In this document: positions 46,801 through 58,800 of the stretch, piece after piece
Layout: every line of letters starts with the position of its first letter
Position numbering within the stretch: position 1 is the first letter of the stretch
NCBI GenBank assembly: GCA_026936325.1
Contig: JAPTHN010000004.1
Coordinates: 44,161,289 to 44,225,288 of the forward strand
DNA: 64,000 nt
From: Platynereis dumerilii
Lineage: Eukaryota > Annelida > Polychaeta > Phyllodocida > Nereididae
Reading direction: 5' to 3'
Made by a program: the position numbers and the translations under genes
Notes under the pieces: model-generated
The model's input: only the letters and a program-made list of their open reading frames with translations
Databases searched by the model: none
What the model was told of the DNA's origin: nothing

Positions 46801-49800
46801 CGTCATGTTCAGTTTTAACTTGCTTATCTCATTCGCCTCTTGATCTAAACTATTGCGCACATCGTCCAATAAATGTGCGCCCGAGTCTCCACGAATTTGG
46901 TAAGTTAATACATCGTCGTTTAACTCCTTTCTGGCGGCTTGTAAGACGGCTTGCCTCTGACGAATTGATTGTTTCTGCTTACGCAAGAAGTCACGAGCAA
47001 GAGTGATCGTTCTGTTCTCCTGGACGAGATGGTCTTTGATTTCATCTATGTTTTTGCTGGAAAAAATTAAGCAAGAATTTATTGTTTGTAAGACTGAAGT
47101 TTGTGCTTACCTCTCTGACTTCGACCGAAATTTGCCTGCATGTCCAAGACTGCCGTTTTTGAGTCAGATTGTGTGTGACTGTCTCTGACTAAAAACTAAG
47201 CAAGATATACATTACATTCGCAACACTTTCAGAAATTTCAACATTAGAATTTTTCTAGGCCTGTGCTGTATGGAGTTACTGTTTTTAAAATCTTTTTATA
47301 ACTAATGGAAGTTTCTTTTGTGTGAATAAAAATGTTTTTGAATCCGAATATGAGTCTGATAAATGTACTAACAAGGTTAGAGCAGTACAATCAATGTTGA
47401 AAGAGACACATTTGACTTACTTCTGATATTTATTCAGCTTGTGCTTGAGTCGCATGATATCCTCATCTATTGAAGTGTCATCACTGATCGAGTCTTCGTC
47501 CTGCCAGCCCATCTTCGGCTGAAAATCAATCATAATTATTAAGGCTAAGTACAAACTTTTAAGATCTCAATCTATACTCTTTAAAAATAAGTTTAACAGT
47601 CCCTCCCAGGAACCATACGCCACAGAGCTCTTGAATATGTTGAAGTAGATTTCTACCACTGTCAATGATTCCTTCCAAAAACAAGTGTTTGGGCAAAAAC
47701 CTGGGAATCTTGGAAACATAAACTAATGGTTATTTTGATACACTTTTTATAATACACGATTAAGCCTCTTTCATTTGATGAAAGGGCGTTTTTGTACTGA
47801 TCATCACTCATCATCATACGGCGGTCACCAACACTGGAGAATGCTAAGGCATGGGAGCTTTGGGCAATGTTCCCCTTGTCTCTGCCCATAAGCGCCGTAC
47901 TATGGCTGCCCTAAGCTGTAAGGCTCACCACGAATTTCGTGCCTGCACTGCAGTGCATGACTCATAGTATATACAATACAATATAATACAATACAACTAC
48001 TGTAAACACGAGTCTCATTGTGTCACACAGGATTAGCAATAAATTCACACCTTTCTGCGGGGTTTGGAATGTGACTCCTCCTCCATGTATCGATAATTAT
48101 TTTGACGTCGAAGAGGTGATGACAAAGGATCTTCAGATTCAGAAACTGAAATAAAAGAACAAGATTATAATGATATTGCCAAAATCAGAAGATGGTTCGA
48201 TGGACGATTGGGGCTTTACGTCCTATATTTTTGCACTTGGTAGGCCAATTAAGACAGGAGGAGCCAAAACCAGAGAATAAAAGTACTTTACCTGGATCCA
48301 CATAATAACATAGCCTTCTACTGGTGTGCGTTCTGACATTACTTCATACTGAGCATATTGACATGGTTTATCCTTCTGTTTGCAAAAGATATGTCCACTA
48401 TAATAATATTGACAACAAAGAAAATGAATAGAAATAAATCTAAATACTCCTTTTTGACCTACCAGCAGACATAGACAGGTCGTCAGCACTGTACGCCTTG
48501 TGGACCCTTTCTGACCTCAAATGCCCGTTCAGTCCTCTCCTGTTGAGAATATCTTCAGACGGCGAAGCGGAGGGAGTCGTCTCAAACTGAAGAGGGTCCG
48601 AGTAAGCTTTTGGTGTTTTATCCAAACGTTCCGAACCATCTACTAGGTTCTCTTCTATCAATCTGTAAGAAAATATTAAAAATTTTTACATGATATTATT
48701 GAAAAGAGCATGTAAATTGTTACAGACAAATGACTGGATTGATGGATGATCGGGCTTTTCATCCAATATTTATGCACATTGATAACTTGTAATAAAGGCA
48801 AGATGACAAGCAATGAGCAAATATATTAAGACAATGTTTTCAAATATGTATCGGGAGCATCGCAGCTTAAAACGACCCTCATACTTCCGGAAAGGAGCCA
48901 TTTTTGGAAAACAGTGACTCAAAATCGAAGGTTTTCACATCTCAAGAAAATATTTTTGATTTAGAGAAAATTTCGCTGAAAAAAATCTAAAATAGAAAGA
49001 AATTGAATTCATCTCACTTTAATCGAGCTTCCATTTGCTCTTTCAAAGACTGCATTTTTGCCAGCTCCACCTGGAGGGCGGCTTTCTGTTTTTTGACATC
49101 TTCCAACAGGTGGCGTTCTGTCTTTACGTCTTGTTGTAGACGTTTGCGTTCCTGGTGGAGTTTATCGACGTCATCTGTGCTTAGTTTGATTCTCTGATTG
49201 GTGTACGCTTCCTGGAGAAGGAGAAATATGAGAAGAAGGTCATAATAAAATAACAGCAAGACAAATATTGAGCAATAAGTGATTGAGTCAAGTACACTAC
49301 CAACTGAATTGACCCCCGCCGTCCAAGGCGTGGCATATGGCACACGCATAGACTGAAATTTTTCATCAAAACAGTTCTAACGCACCTCCTGGTCTTTGTC
49401 AAACTGCTCCTGCTCATCCTTCAGCCTCCTTCTCATCTCCTTCAGCCTTTCTTCTTCTTCTTTCAAATGTTCCGCTTGCCTTTCCAAATCTCGCCGTTTT
49501 TGGTCGAGGGCTTCTTGGACATCTTGAAGCTTATCGTCCTGAAATTTACAAGAGAATATTACTAACTCATGACTTAAAGCGTCTAGGTTTTAATGCGATT
49601 TACACAACTTTAAAATAGGGTTGCAGCAATGAAGGATGATTGAAACTTCTGTCAAACATAGGTCCAGGACTCAAGGTGACCCAGCCAGAGAACCGAAACC
49701 CGAGACCCAGGGATTGGAATCCCAGAGTGTTACCAACTGAGATAATCCTCCCCTTCCTTAATCATGTTAATCTGTATGACAAATTATTTCTGGGAGAACC

Positions 49801-52800
49801 ATCTCCTAGGGGCTTGTGCTATTTTGCTTCTCAGCAGAGCCCATTGCCAGAGTCTGCAGTTACAAAAATACTTACTTCTTCATCATAATCAGACTTTGCT
49901 CTTTTCTTCTTCTCTTCAAAACTCTTCTTCAACTTGGCTAGTTCTTCTTCTTGCTTCTTCAATTCACTCTTCCTCTGATCTTCCATTTTGTTTTCCAACT
50001 TCTGCTTTTCTGATCTTTCCTGTAAATTTAGAGATCGATAAATTTCAGTAAATTTTTGTCACATTGTACAATACAAAACATGTCAAGGATAATTATGTCT
50101 AATTGTTTAACCCTTACTGGACTGAGCAGTCCTAGAAAAACAATCCTGTGCTTGTGACGTCATAAGGGACAACAGCAGATTTTAGGGACATAAATGTCCC
50201 TTCAGGCAGAAAGCTGGGGATGCACATAATGTCACTTTAGTCCAGTAAGGGTTAAGAGTATGTCACCTATAGAATTTCGTTTTTTTTTTCAATGAAACGA
50301 ATTTACGCTCATTTCAAGCATCATCAGATTTTCAAAAGACCCACTTACCAAATCATCAAGCTCCTCCTTCATCTTCTTTAGCGCCCTCTGGTGTTCTTGC
50401 TTGACGAGATCCAGCTCCCTCTGGTGCATTTCTTTCAACTCCTTCTTTCTGTCTTTCAAGACGTCTTCCAACTTTGAAAAAGACACAAGAATCCATGGAT
50501 TCAAAACCGGCCTTTGGCAATTGTATATTTGGGATTGAAATCATGAAGAGGGTGATTTATATATTACTGCATGGATTGTTTTGTATTGAGCAGTGATAGC
50601 CAGATAGTGTTTGCTGCAAGCCATTAAACTTTGAGGGAACCCTTTAGCAAATGCCTATACCAAATTTCAGAACTGCATGTAAAATAGCAAAGTTACAGTG
50701 GGCAATTAAAAACATGGTGGCCATTTTGGCAGTCATCTTGAATCCCTGTACCAAGTTTCATAAATCTAAGTGAAATACTAAAGTCACAGTGGGTATTTTA
50801 AAATATGGTGGCCATTTTGGCAGCCATCTTGGATTTTTCTAAATTTTTTTGAGGGGAACCTCTAAGTGAATCCCTGTACCAAATTTCATAAATCTAAGTG
50901 AAATACCAAGGTCACAGTGGGCAATTTAAAACATGGCGGCCATTTTGGCAGCCATCTTGGATTTTTCAATCATTTTCTGAGGGGGGCCCCTAAGTGAATC
51001 CCTACACCAAATTTCATAAATCTAAGTGAAATAGCAAAGTCGCAGTGGGCGATTCAAATTATGGCGGCCATTTTGGCAGCCATCTTTAATTTCTCCAAAA
51101 ATTTCTGAGGGGGACCCGTAAGTGAATCCCTGTACCAAGTTTCATAAATCTAAGTGAAATAGCAAAGTCACAGTGGGTATTTTAAAATATGGTGGCCATT
51201 TTGGCAGCCATCTTGGATTTTTCCAAAAATTTCTGAGGAAGACCCCAAAGTGAATCCCTGTACCAAGTTTCATAAATCCAAGTGAAATACTAAAGTCGCA
51301 ATGGGCAATTCAAAATATGTTGACAAGAAAAGTGGACATGGACATGGACATGGACAGGACACATTTACACATGGACAAGTGGACAAGAGTCCCATTTCAC
51401 CTTAAGCCCCCATTTCACCTTAAGGGCACATGCTGGTCGAAAAATGTGTGTATGCTGTCCAGAAGAAACTGTTGTAGCTAGAGCTATGAAATTTTACACA
51501 GGTCTTCAGGGCACCAAATTATGACCCTCCGTGAAATTTTAAGTTGCCATGGTTACGGTTGCCATGGCAACAAAGAATTTTACATATTTTTAAGTAGGCG
51601 GCCTTACAAAAAATTCATCTCAAGACTGAGCTATCAGAATAATCAGAACTCATTTATTTTCATAATTTTAGGTATTCGGATCCGCAATAAGACTATTTTC
51701 AGACTAAAAATATGTTTTCATAGGGTTTTCTGGGTTCGAGAACATGGGACTATGGAGCGAATTCACAATCTTTCAGGTTCAAATCGCTGTCCCACGGCCT
51801 TTAATCCAAATACTGTTCTGAAAATAGCCTTATTGCGGAAGGAAACTTGTCAGTAACCAGCATGCCAAAATTCATTCTGATTCCTTCAGCGGTTTTTTGA
51901 GATCTATGAATTTTTTCAAGCACTCAAAGTCACTAAAATTTGCAGTTTTCGGAAAATGGCAAAAAAGGAAATAAACTCTTCATAATTTTAACTGTAATGG
52001 TAAGATTGGCAAGGCTGTTTACAGGGTTAGTATAGGAATTTTTGCAAAATTTCAGTTGCATTTGTTGTCTGGACATCTGAATTTATTGAAACTGTCAAAA
52101 TCAGAATTTCCATTTTCTAAAATATTTTCACCATTTTTCGACCAGCATGTGCCCTTAAGCTCTCCTCTAATAACGGCCGGTTAAAAAGTATTGCGTATAG
52201 GACTGAGAAATACGATAAAAGAGTAAGTTAATAAATATCAACATTGTCCAGAAAACTAATTTGATCTTAGAAGGTCATTACTTATAAGACTTGACCTGGC
52301 ATACTCACCCCTCTGTCTAGGTCATCAATGGCCCTCTGCCTGTCCCGTGCAGCTTTCACTTCTATCTCTTGTCTTTCTTTCTCTGATTCTTGGAGTTCTC
52401 GCAATTCTTGTTTCAACTTCTCCATTTCCTAAAATTCATTAAAGAGGCAATATATATATACAAATCATAATATATTCTTTTCAGTAATTACAATCCATGC
52501 AAATTAATTCTTAACTAAAGGAATGATTTTAAACTTCAATGAGTGTAGGAGACATGGATCACGGATCACAGACATGAAACTTTCATGAAGAATATTCTTG
52601 GATCTCTTTTTTATTTTGATTCAACAATTTTTGACAAGAGAGAGAGAGATTCTTATTAAATAGCTAATATCAACAATGTTAACATTTGAATTAATTTTAC
52701 TCAGAGAGTACGTCCCTACGGGTTGGCGCCATCTTGTGACCAAACATTCATAAGTCTCAGAAGAGATAACATAGCAAAACCTCTATTCTTCAATATTCTA

Positions 52801-55800
52801 AAATTTCAAAATCTCCGTACCCTGTCATGCCTGTCCTCCATCTCCTGCCGGGCCTGCTGCATCCTGTAAGCGTGTTTCTTTTCTTGTTCGTCTTGGTCCA
52901 CGGATAATTCTGATTCCAGTTTTTCTCGGAATTCTTCTAATTTTTCTTTATGATCTTTCTCCAATTTTTCTCGTTCTGCTTTCGACGATTGTTCGACCTG
53001 TAAATTTGATGAAAAGGAACGAATTATGGCATAGGCTAAAGATTTTACCCCCCTTAATGCATCAAATGTAAATTTTTCCAGACTGCCCTATGCACCAACT
53101 TTGTTTTTTTGTGAGACCCTACATGCAGCAAATGTGAATTTTTTACAAACCATACTTTCATCAGATCCAAATTTTATTATTACAACGCGTAATCTTCATG
53201 GAGCGATAGTGTCCGCCATACATACACATCTTTTGGATCCCCTCCGCACATGTAAATTGATTTCTTTTGCATCTGAACCGCATTATTGTCGATACCCCCA
53301 TCCATCTTGCGAAAAATAAATTGAGCCCCCCCCCCCCGCCCAAGGAATTTTAAATGGAACAGCCCTAAATAAATTAAGATAGTGCACAGTTTTCATAAAT
53401 CAAAGATGTGTATGATCATTTTTTGTGACACCCAAACTTTTAACCATCTTTCAAGGGCTATCTCAGCTATTAATGTTTTGATAGCTATTAGCGTTAGATT
53501 AAATCAAAATACTTGGTAATTTAATATTGAATTTACGATGAATCTACGATATGATTCTTGAAGTATGGTACCAAGAATAGCTCCAGCAGATGTAAAAACA
53601 GTTTGGGGAAGTCCCACAACTTTTGAGTATTAAATTATTTAGCTTTTCCAAGACAAGAATTATTCCTTCTTTTTCCATAATTATGGTAACTCTGAGATGA
53701 AGCAACAACCAACCCACCTCTTTCCTTATCCTCCCCAATGCTTGTTCCTTCTCCTTATCCAACTTGGATTGCTCGTCTTTCTGCAAAGCGGCAACTTCTT
53801 CTCTGACTTTTTTCAGATCATTTTCCATTTCTTCCCTCAATCTCTTTTCTTCACTTATTCTCTCGTTCTTCAGCAGGTCGAACGATCGTGCCAACATGTT
53901 CTCTTTATCGATCTTCAATTTGCTTTCGTATTCTGCAATCTCCTGCTGGTTTTCCTCGCGGAGGGCTCTGAAAATTGAAAATGAAAAGAGATGTTAATGT
54001 TTGTCACAAGTACTTCTTAGATCGCTTTAAATACTTCAGGCCTACATCAAACAGCTAACAGATGAAACTAAAATAGTAATCAACAAAATTCGCCTACATA
54101 GTAATTCTTTGGTTACCATGGAAACTGTTTGACAAAGAAATACTTTGTAAGCAATACTAAGTATATCAGATATTAGGTTGAATTTGTATTATAAAACACT
54201 AGTAGTATCACAATAGAATTTTTCTCTATATTACAAGAGAACTTTTTTTGCGTTAGTACCAATGTTTGGCCAGGGTGTCGTTTCTCATTGGCTACTAATA
54301 ATACTCAAACAATCAAATGTATGGAGAATAAGTTGTTCTTCGTCCCAGGTATATCCATGTATAATGATTAATTGTTCACTGGAACTTACTTTTTTGGCAT
54401 AAAGAGAAAAGTTATGGCAAAACAGTAAGTTCCAGTGAACAATTAATCAAATGTACTCGTAATGATGAAATGAAAGTACTTACGCTATAGCGGATTCCTG
54501 GTCTTCTTTCAATCTTCTTTCTTCTTCTTTTGCTTCTTCGTCATATTGTTCTTTAATCTTTTTCAACTTCGCTTCTTTCTCCTGAAGAAGAGAAATATTC
54601 AAAATAGAAAAAGATCTTTTGTGACTTAGATCTCAAATATTTCAATAGAAGTTTCACTTAAATTTTTCCCAAAATCTCATATCTTTATCTGTAACAATCA
54701 ATATCACACTTTTGCCGATTATACTGCATTATAGATATTGTCATGTAAGAATGGTAGGCCTATCCGCATAAAGAAAATAGTTTCCTCTTTACAAGGATCT
54801 ACAGTAATATTTTGTTTGATACAAAATGATGCTATTCTACATCGAGGGAAAATAAAAGATTCGGAACTTAAGAAATTTCAAAATTTGAGGGTACACATAA
54901 TTAGATAAACTTTTCTCATTAGGCAGTTGATTAGACTGACTAAAATGCCGAGTTTGAGAGACTTCAGGTCTCAAAATTTTACTTAAATTGTAGTATCATC
55001 AACCCAACAGGACATTGTTGGTCAATATCAATGCACTGGATATACTCGGTTAGAAGACCCTGGCAATGAAAAATTGACTTCACTCACCTCTAACATGTCA
55101 AGTATTCGATCGTGAGATTCCGCTTCTAATTTCTGTTTCAAGTCTTCTATGGAACGTTCCAGTTCATTCCGGGACATCCTCCCTCGTCCTCGAGATGCTT
55201 CAGAGGGCGGCGACTGCGTGCGGCCATAGGAATCTGTGCGACTGAGGGAAGGCCGAGCAGCGGGGACAGGGGACGTGTCGGCTCTCACTCGACTGAAAAT
55301 GCAAAAGAAATTTTATCATAAAATCCCTGATTCTATGAAAGATTTACAGATTTTCTCTGACAAAATCTCAATATGACTTTATCTTGATTCATAAAGGACT
55401 TGAAATCCAAAATGAAGTAGAGAAATTAATGTTCCACTGAGAGAATATTGCTATTGGGTTTAGATTTACAAAAGCATGTCATATTTTCTTTTCGTCAATA
55501 GCAGATACATTAATCCTTATCCCTGACCCCACATGAGGATTTTGAGGCTTCCATACACCCTACCACCATATTATCCAATCCATACACCCACCGTTCAGCA
55601 GCGTTTGCAAGCATCTCTGCTCTTTTCTTCCTCTCATCATCTTCAGGAGATGCTCCGTCTTTTGCCGAGCTTTTCGTCGAGCCCTCCGCCCCTTTCTTCT
55701 CCCCCTCCTCTGGCTCTTTTGGTTTTTTCTGATCGATTGTTGACGTGCTATGTCCCGTTGGGTCATTTCTCTCCTGAAGAGAACCAGACGATCGCAGTTG

Positions 55801-58800
55801 AGGACTTTCCGCAAAGTCAAAATCCTAAACATCGCAAAATGAAAAGAAACAAAAAACCACAGATAACGACATGCAAAGCCCATACACCACGGTGAAAAAA
55901 CAAAATCAGAAACAAATTTTTCAAAACCACATGCAATGTATGCCAATTTAAAGAAAGCCACAAAAACTTAATTTTACAGTTTTTAAACACAACAAAATAC
56001 TGACATAACATCAAATCTTACATCATAACCAACTTCACTTTTAAACAAGACAAAAATTTGGACACTAGAATCTTTTAACAAGATTTTGTAAAGGTTACAC
56101 TCATAACTATGAAAACGGATTTTCAGCATACAAAATTTCCTATCTAAAATATTATAATTATATAATGTATATCAATGACAAAAAATGATTTCTTAAACTT
56201 TTTTATACAACATCAACTTACAACATGTATTTACCTTAAAACATAAAACTTTGAAAGAAAATAAAATTTAAATGGTTGCCATGGAAACTCACCCCAGATC
56301 CCACAGGAGTAAGGAGATCGACATCAAGAAGTCTTTCCGATAGATTTTTATCCTGTCGGAAATCCTACAAATAAATAATTAAGGAAATTAGGAAAAGTTG
56401 AAAATACAATGATGAGTTCTATAGGTAATAGAACAGAATCACAGGGTTCTAAAACACCAAAGACAGTGGAATTTGAGAAGTTTTGCTCTGTTGTGGAATT
56501 ATTTATGAAATCATTTTTTACTGGTCCTTTTCAAACAAATTATTTTTGAAGAGAATACAAAATAACTGACCACATCTTTGTCGAATCCATCACTGCCGCT
56601 TTCAGAAGAGGAAATAGGTTTCTTGGCTTCTTCCTCAGATGCGTCCGACTCCTGATAATCCAGTTCGCCCATATCTAAGTTAATGTTAAACTTAGTCTGT
56701 AGGCTATCTCCCTGAAAATAAAATAAACATCACATCATTTTCTGTAATGTATTAATTTTGTTTTGAAAACCAGTTTTGCAAAATTTTGCAGTTTCAAAAT
56801 GTTTACTTGCCGAGTTCATAACTGTTTATTAGTTTTAAGTATATGTACATGGCTGGCTAAACATCACTTTGAAAATAATAAATGTAGCTCTAAAATGAAT
56901 CCACAAAGCGAATATATACTCAATATTAGTCCTAAAGACTGGCCAAGGAGTACTTTACTACTTTCCAAATGTTTTCATATATCCGAAATAATACCATCAC
57001 TCAACTTATAAGCAAATAAGTCTTCAGCCGAATACCTTTGCATTTATCTGTTGAGTTTTGCGAGTTTTCAACAACGAGCTACATATCAAACAATTCATAG
57101 GAGGAACTTAATCAAATCTCAAAACTAGGTCAAACACAAACCTTTGGGTCATCATCACTAAGGTCAAGGTCGTCCAGCATGTGGACTTGTTCCGATCGAC
57201 CAGTGAGGGCGCCACCAGTGGCTGATAGGTCCAGGTCCATTGTACCAGTTTTGAGCGAACTATGAGTGCCGAGGAATGACTGGAAATGGAACAGAATATA
57301 TATATTTTTTTTTAATTCGCAGAAACTTCTTTTAAAATGCATGATAAGTAAACTAGTGAAAAGGGAAATACACTGAAAGCAAAATGTCACTTGGGTCACC
57401 ATGACACTTGATACATGAGGAAAACAGTCACACTGATACATTTATAATTTATTATAATTTATTTCAAAACTAATTTTTTCTTTTTCCTTTTTTGTTACAA
57501 TGACATGCATCAAAACCTGGAACAGCGAAAAACTGAAAACTGAATCCTTCAAGGGTTGAAACGGGGAAAACCCAACCAAGTTGAATGTCATAAATTTCAC
57601 TTGTACATGCACAAAACAAAAGTAAAATTTACTTTAATCCTATAAGTGTATAAGATATCTTGCACATTGATGCATATTTTCGGTAACTTAAAACTAAAAC
57701 ACCAATACACCAATAACAATAATACAAACACCTTTTATATGAGATATTATTCTCTTTTATCAACATGCAGGGGCCTACTTGAGTGCAAGTTTAACAAGAC
57801 AACATCTTAACAACAACATCCATGGATACTTACGTCTTGAGTTTTGTTAAATTTGGGAGCCTGAATAAAGCAATGGCATATTGAGACTAATTCTTATAGG
57901 GTGCGATGAAAAAGTATGACACGCTAAATTTTACAAATAACACAGACTCAGTCAGTATAACGATAAATGGATTCTAAAACTTGCAGGGTTCCAGACACTC
58001 CAGATTCGGATTGAAAAATGACTGATATATAATTCTACATTTAGTGTGTTGATGATTCTTAATTAGTGTTTTTAAAACTAAACTTTGGCATAGTATACAG
58101 GTAAAGAGTAAAATTCATGAATCAAAGAACACTTAGGTATCTGGCTATCATTTTAGCAGGATATATCAGAATATTCAGTTCTGAAACAGATGGCAACTCT
58201 CAACTGACAATTTGTAATGGTTACTGGTCAGCGCATCCATTTTCCCAGAATGTCATTGAACTTGACCTTGAACTCAAGGTCAGCCAAGGTCAAAGGTCAT
58301 CTTCATAACTCACCTCGGTTGATCCCTTCAAATAAGCCTCAGCAGACGACCGCATCGCTCCTTCATTAGATAGACGAGGTCCAGTACTAGAATTTATGAT
58401 TTGTTCTCCGCCAGAGCCTCGAAGTGGATTCAGTCCTTTTGTACCTCCCAGGCCAGTGTTACCAAGAACAGATAACGTTCCTGCAAAATACAATAAGCAT
58501 TTTAATTTCATATTTTTTATAAATTTGAAAACAAGAATTGAGAAACAGCTGTCCAAAATAGGTCCAGATGACCCTGCCAGAGCTGAAAGCGAACCCAGGA
58601 CACACGTTCGGAAGCCAGGACTGCGATCAACTGAGCTAACGATCAGGTAAATCCTTTTCAAATTTACCAATTATTTGGTTATCCGGAACTTTTTGAGGTG
58701 GAATAAGTATAGCAAAATTCATAAATCAATTTTACAAAATGCCCTATTTGGAACTCACCAGTTCCCCCAAAAGTCGAAGCAGGTCCAGTGTTTCCCAGAT

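Larger units (their letters stand above)
50482..52190. mobile_element. Array-bearing mobile unit, copy 2, next to a CEP164 splice acceptor
   Basis: The head (ACAAGAATCC, palindrome GAATCCATGGATTC at 50489-50502, TCAAAACCGGCCT) and the tail (GGCCGGTTAAAAAGT at 52175-52189) match copy 1 at 23.2-25.3 kb. The core is a related but different tandem array, then short GGACATGGACAT repeats (about 51335-51395). A TTAA-flanked MITE is inserted near the tail. The palindrome starts only 16 bp upstream of the AG of coding exon 16. Confidence 0.6.

Noticed and set aside
58396-58650. 84-residue plus-strand frame
   Set aside because: It is antisense to CEP164 coding exon 5 and the adjacent SINE.
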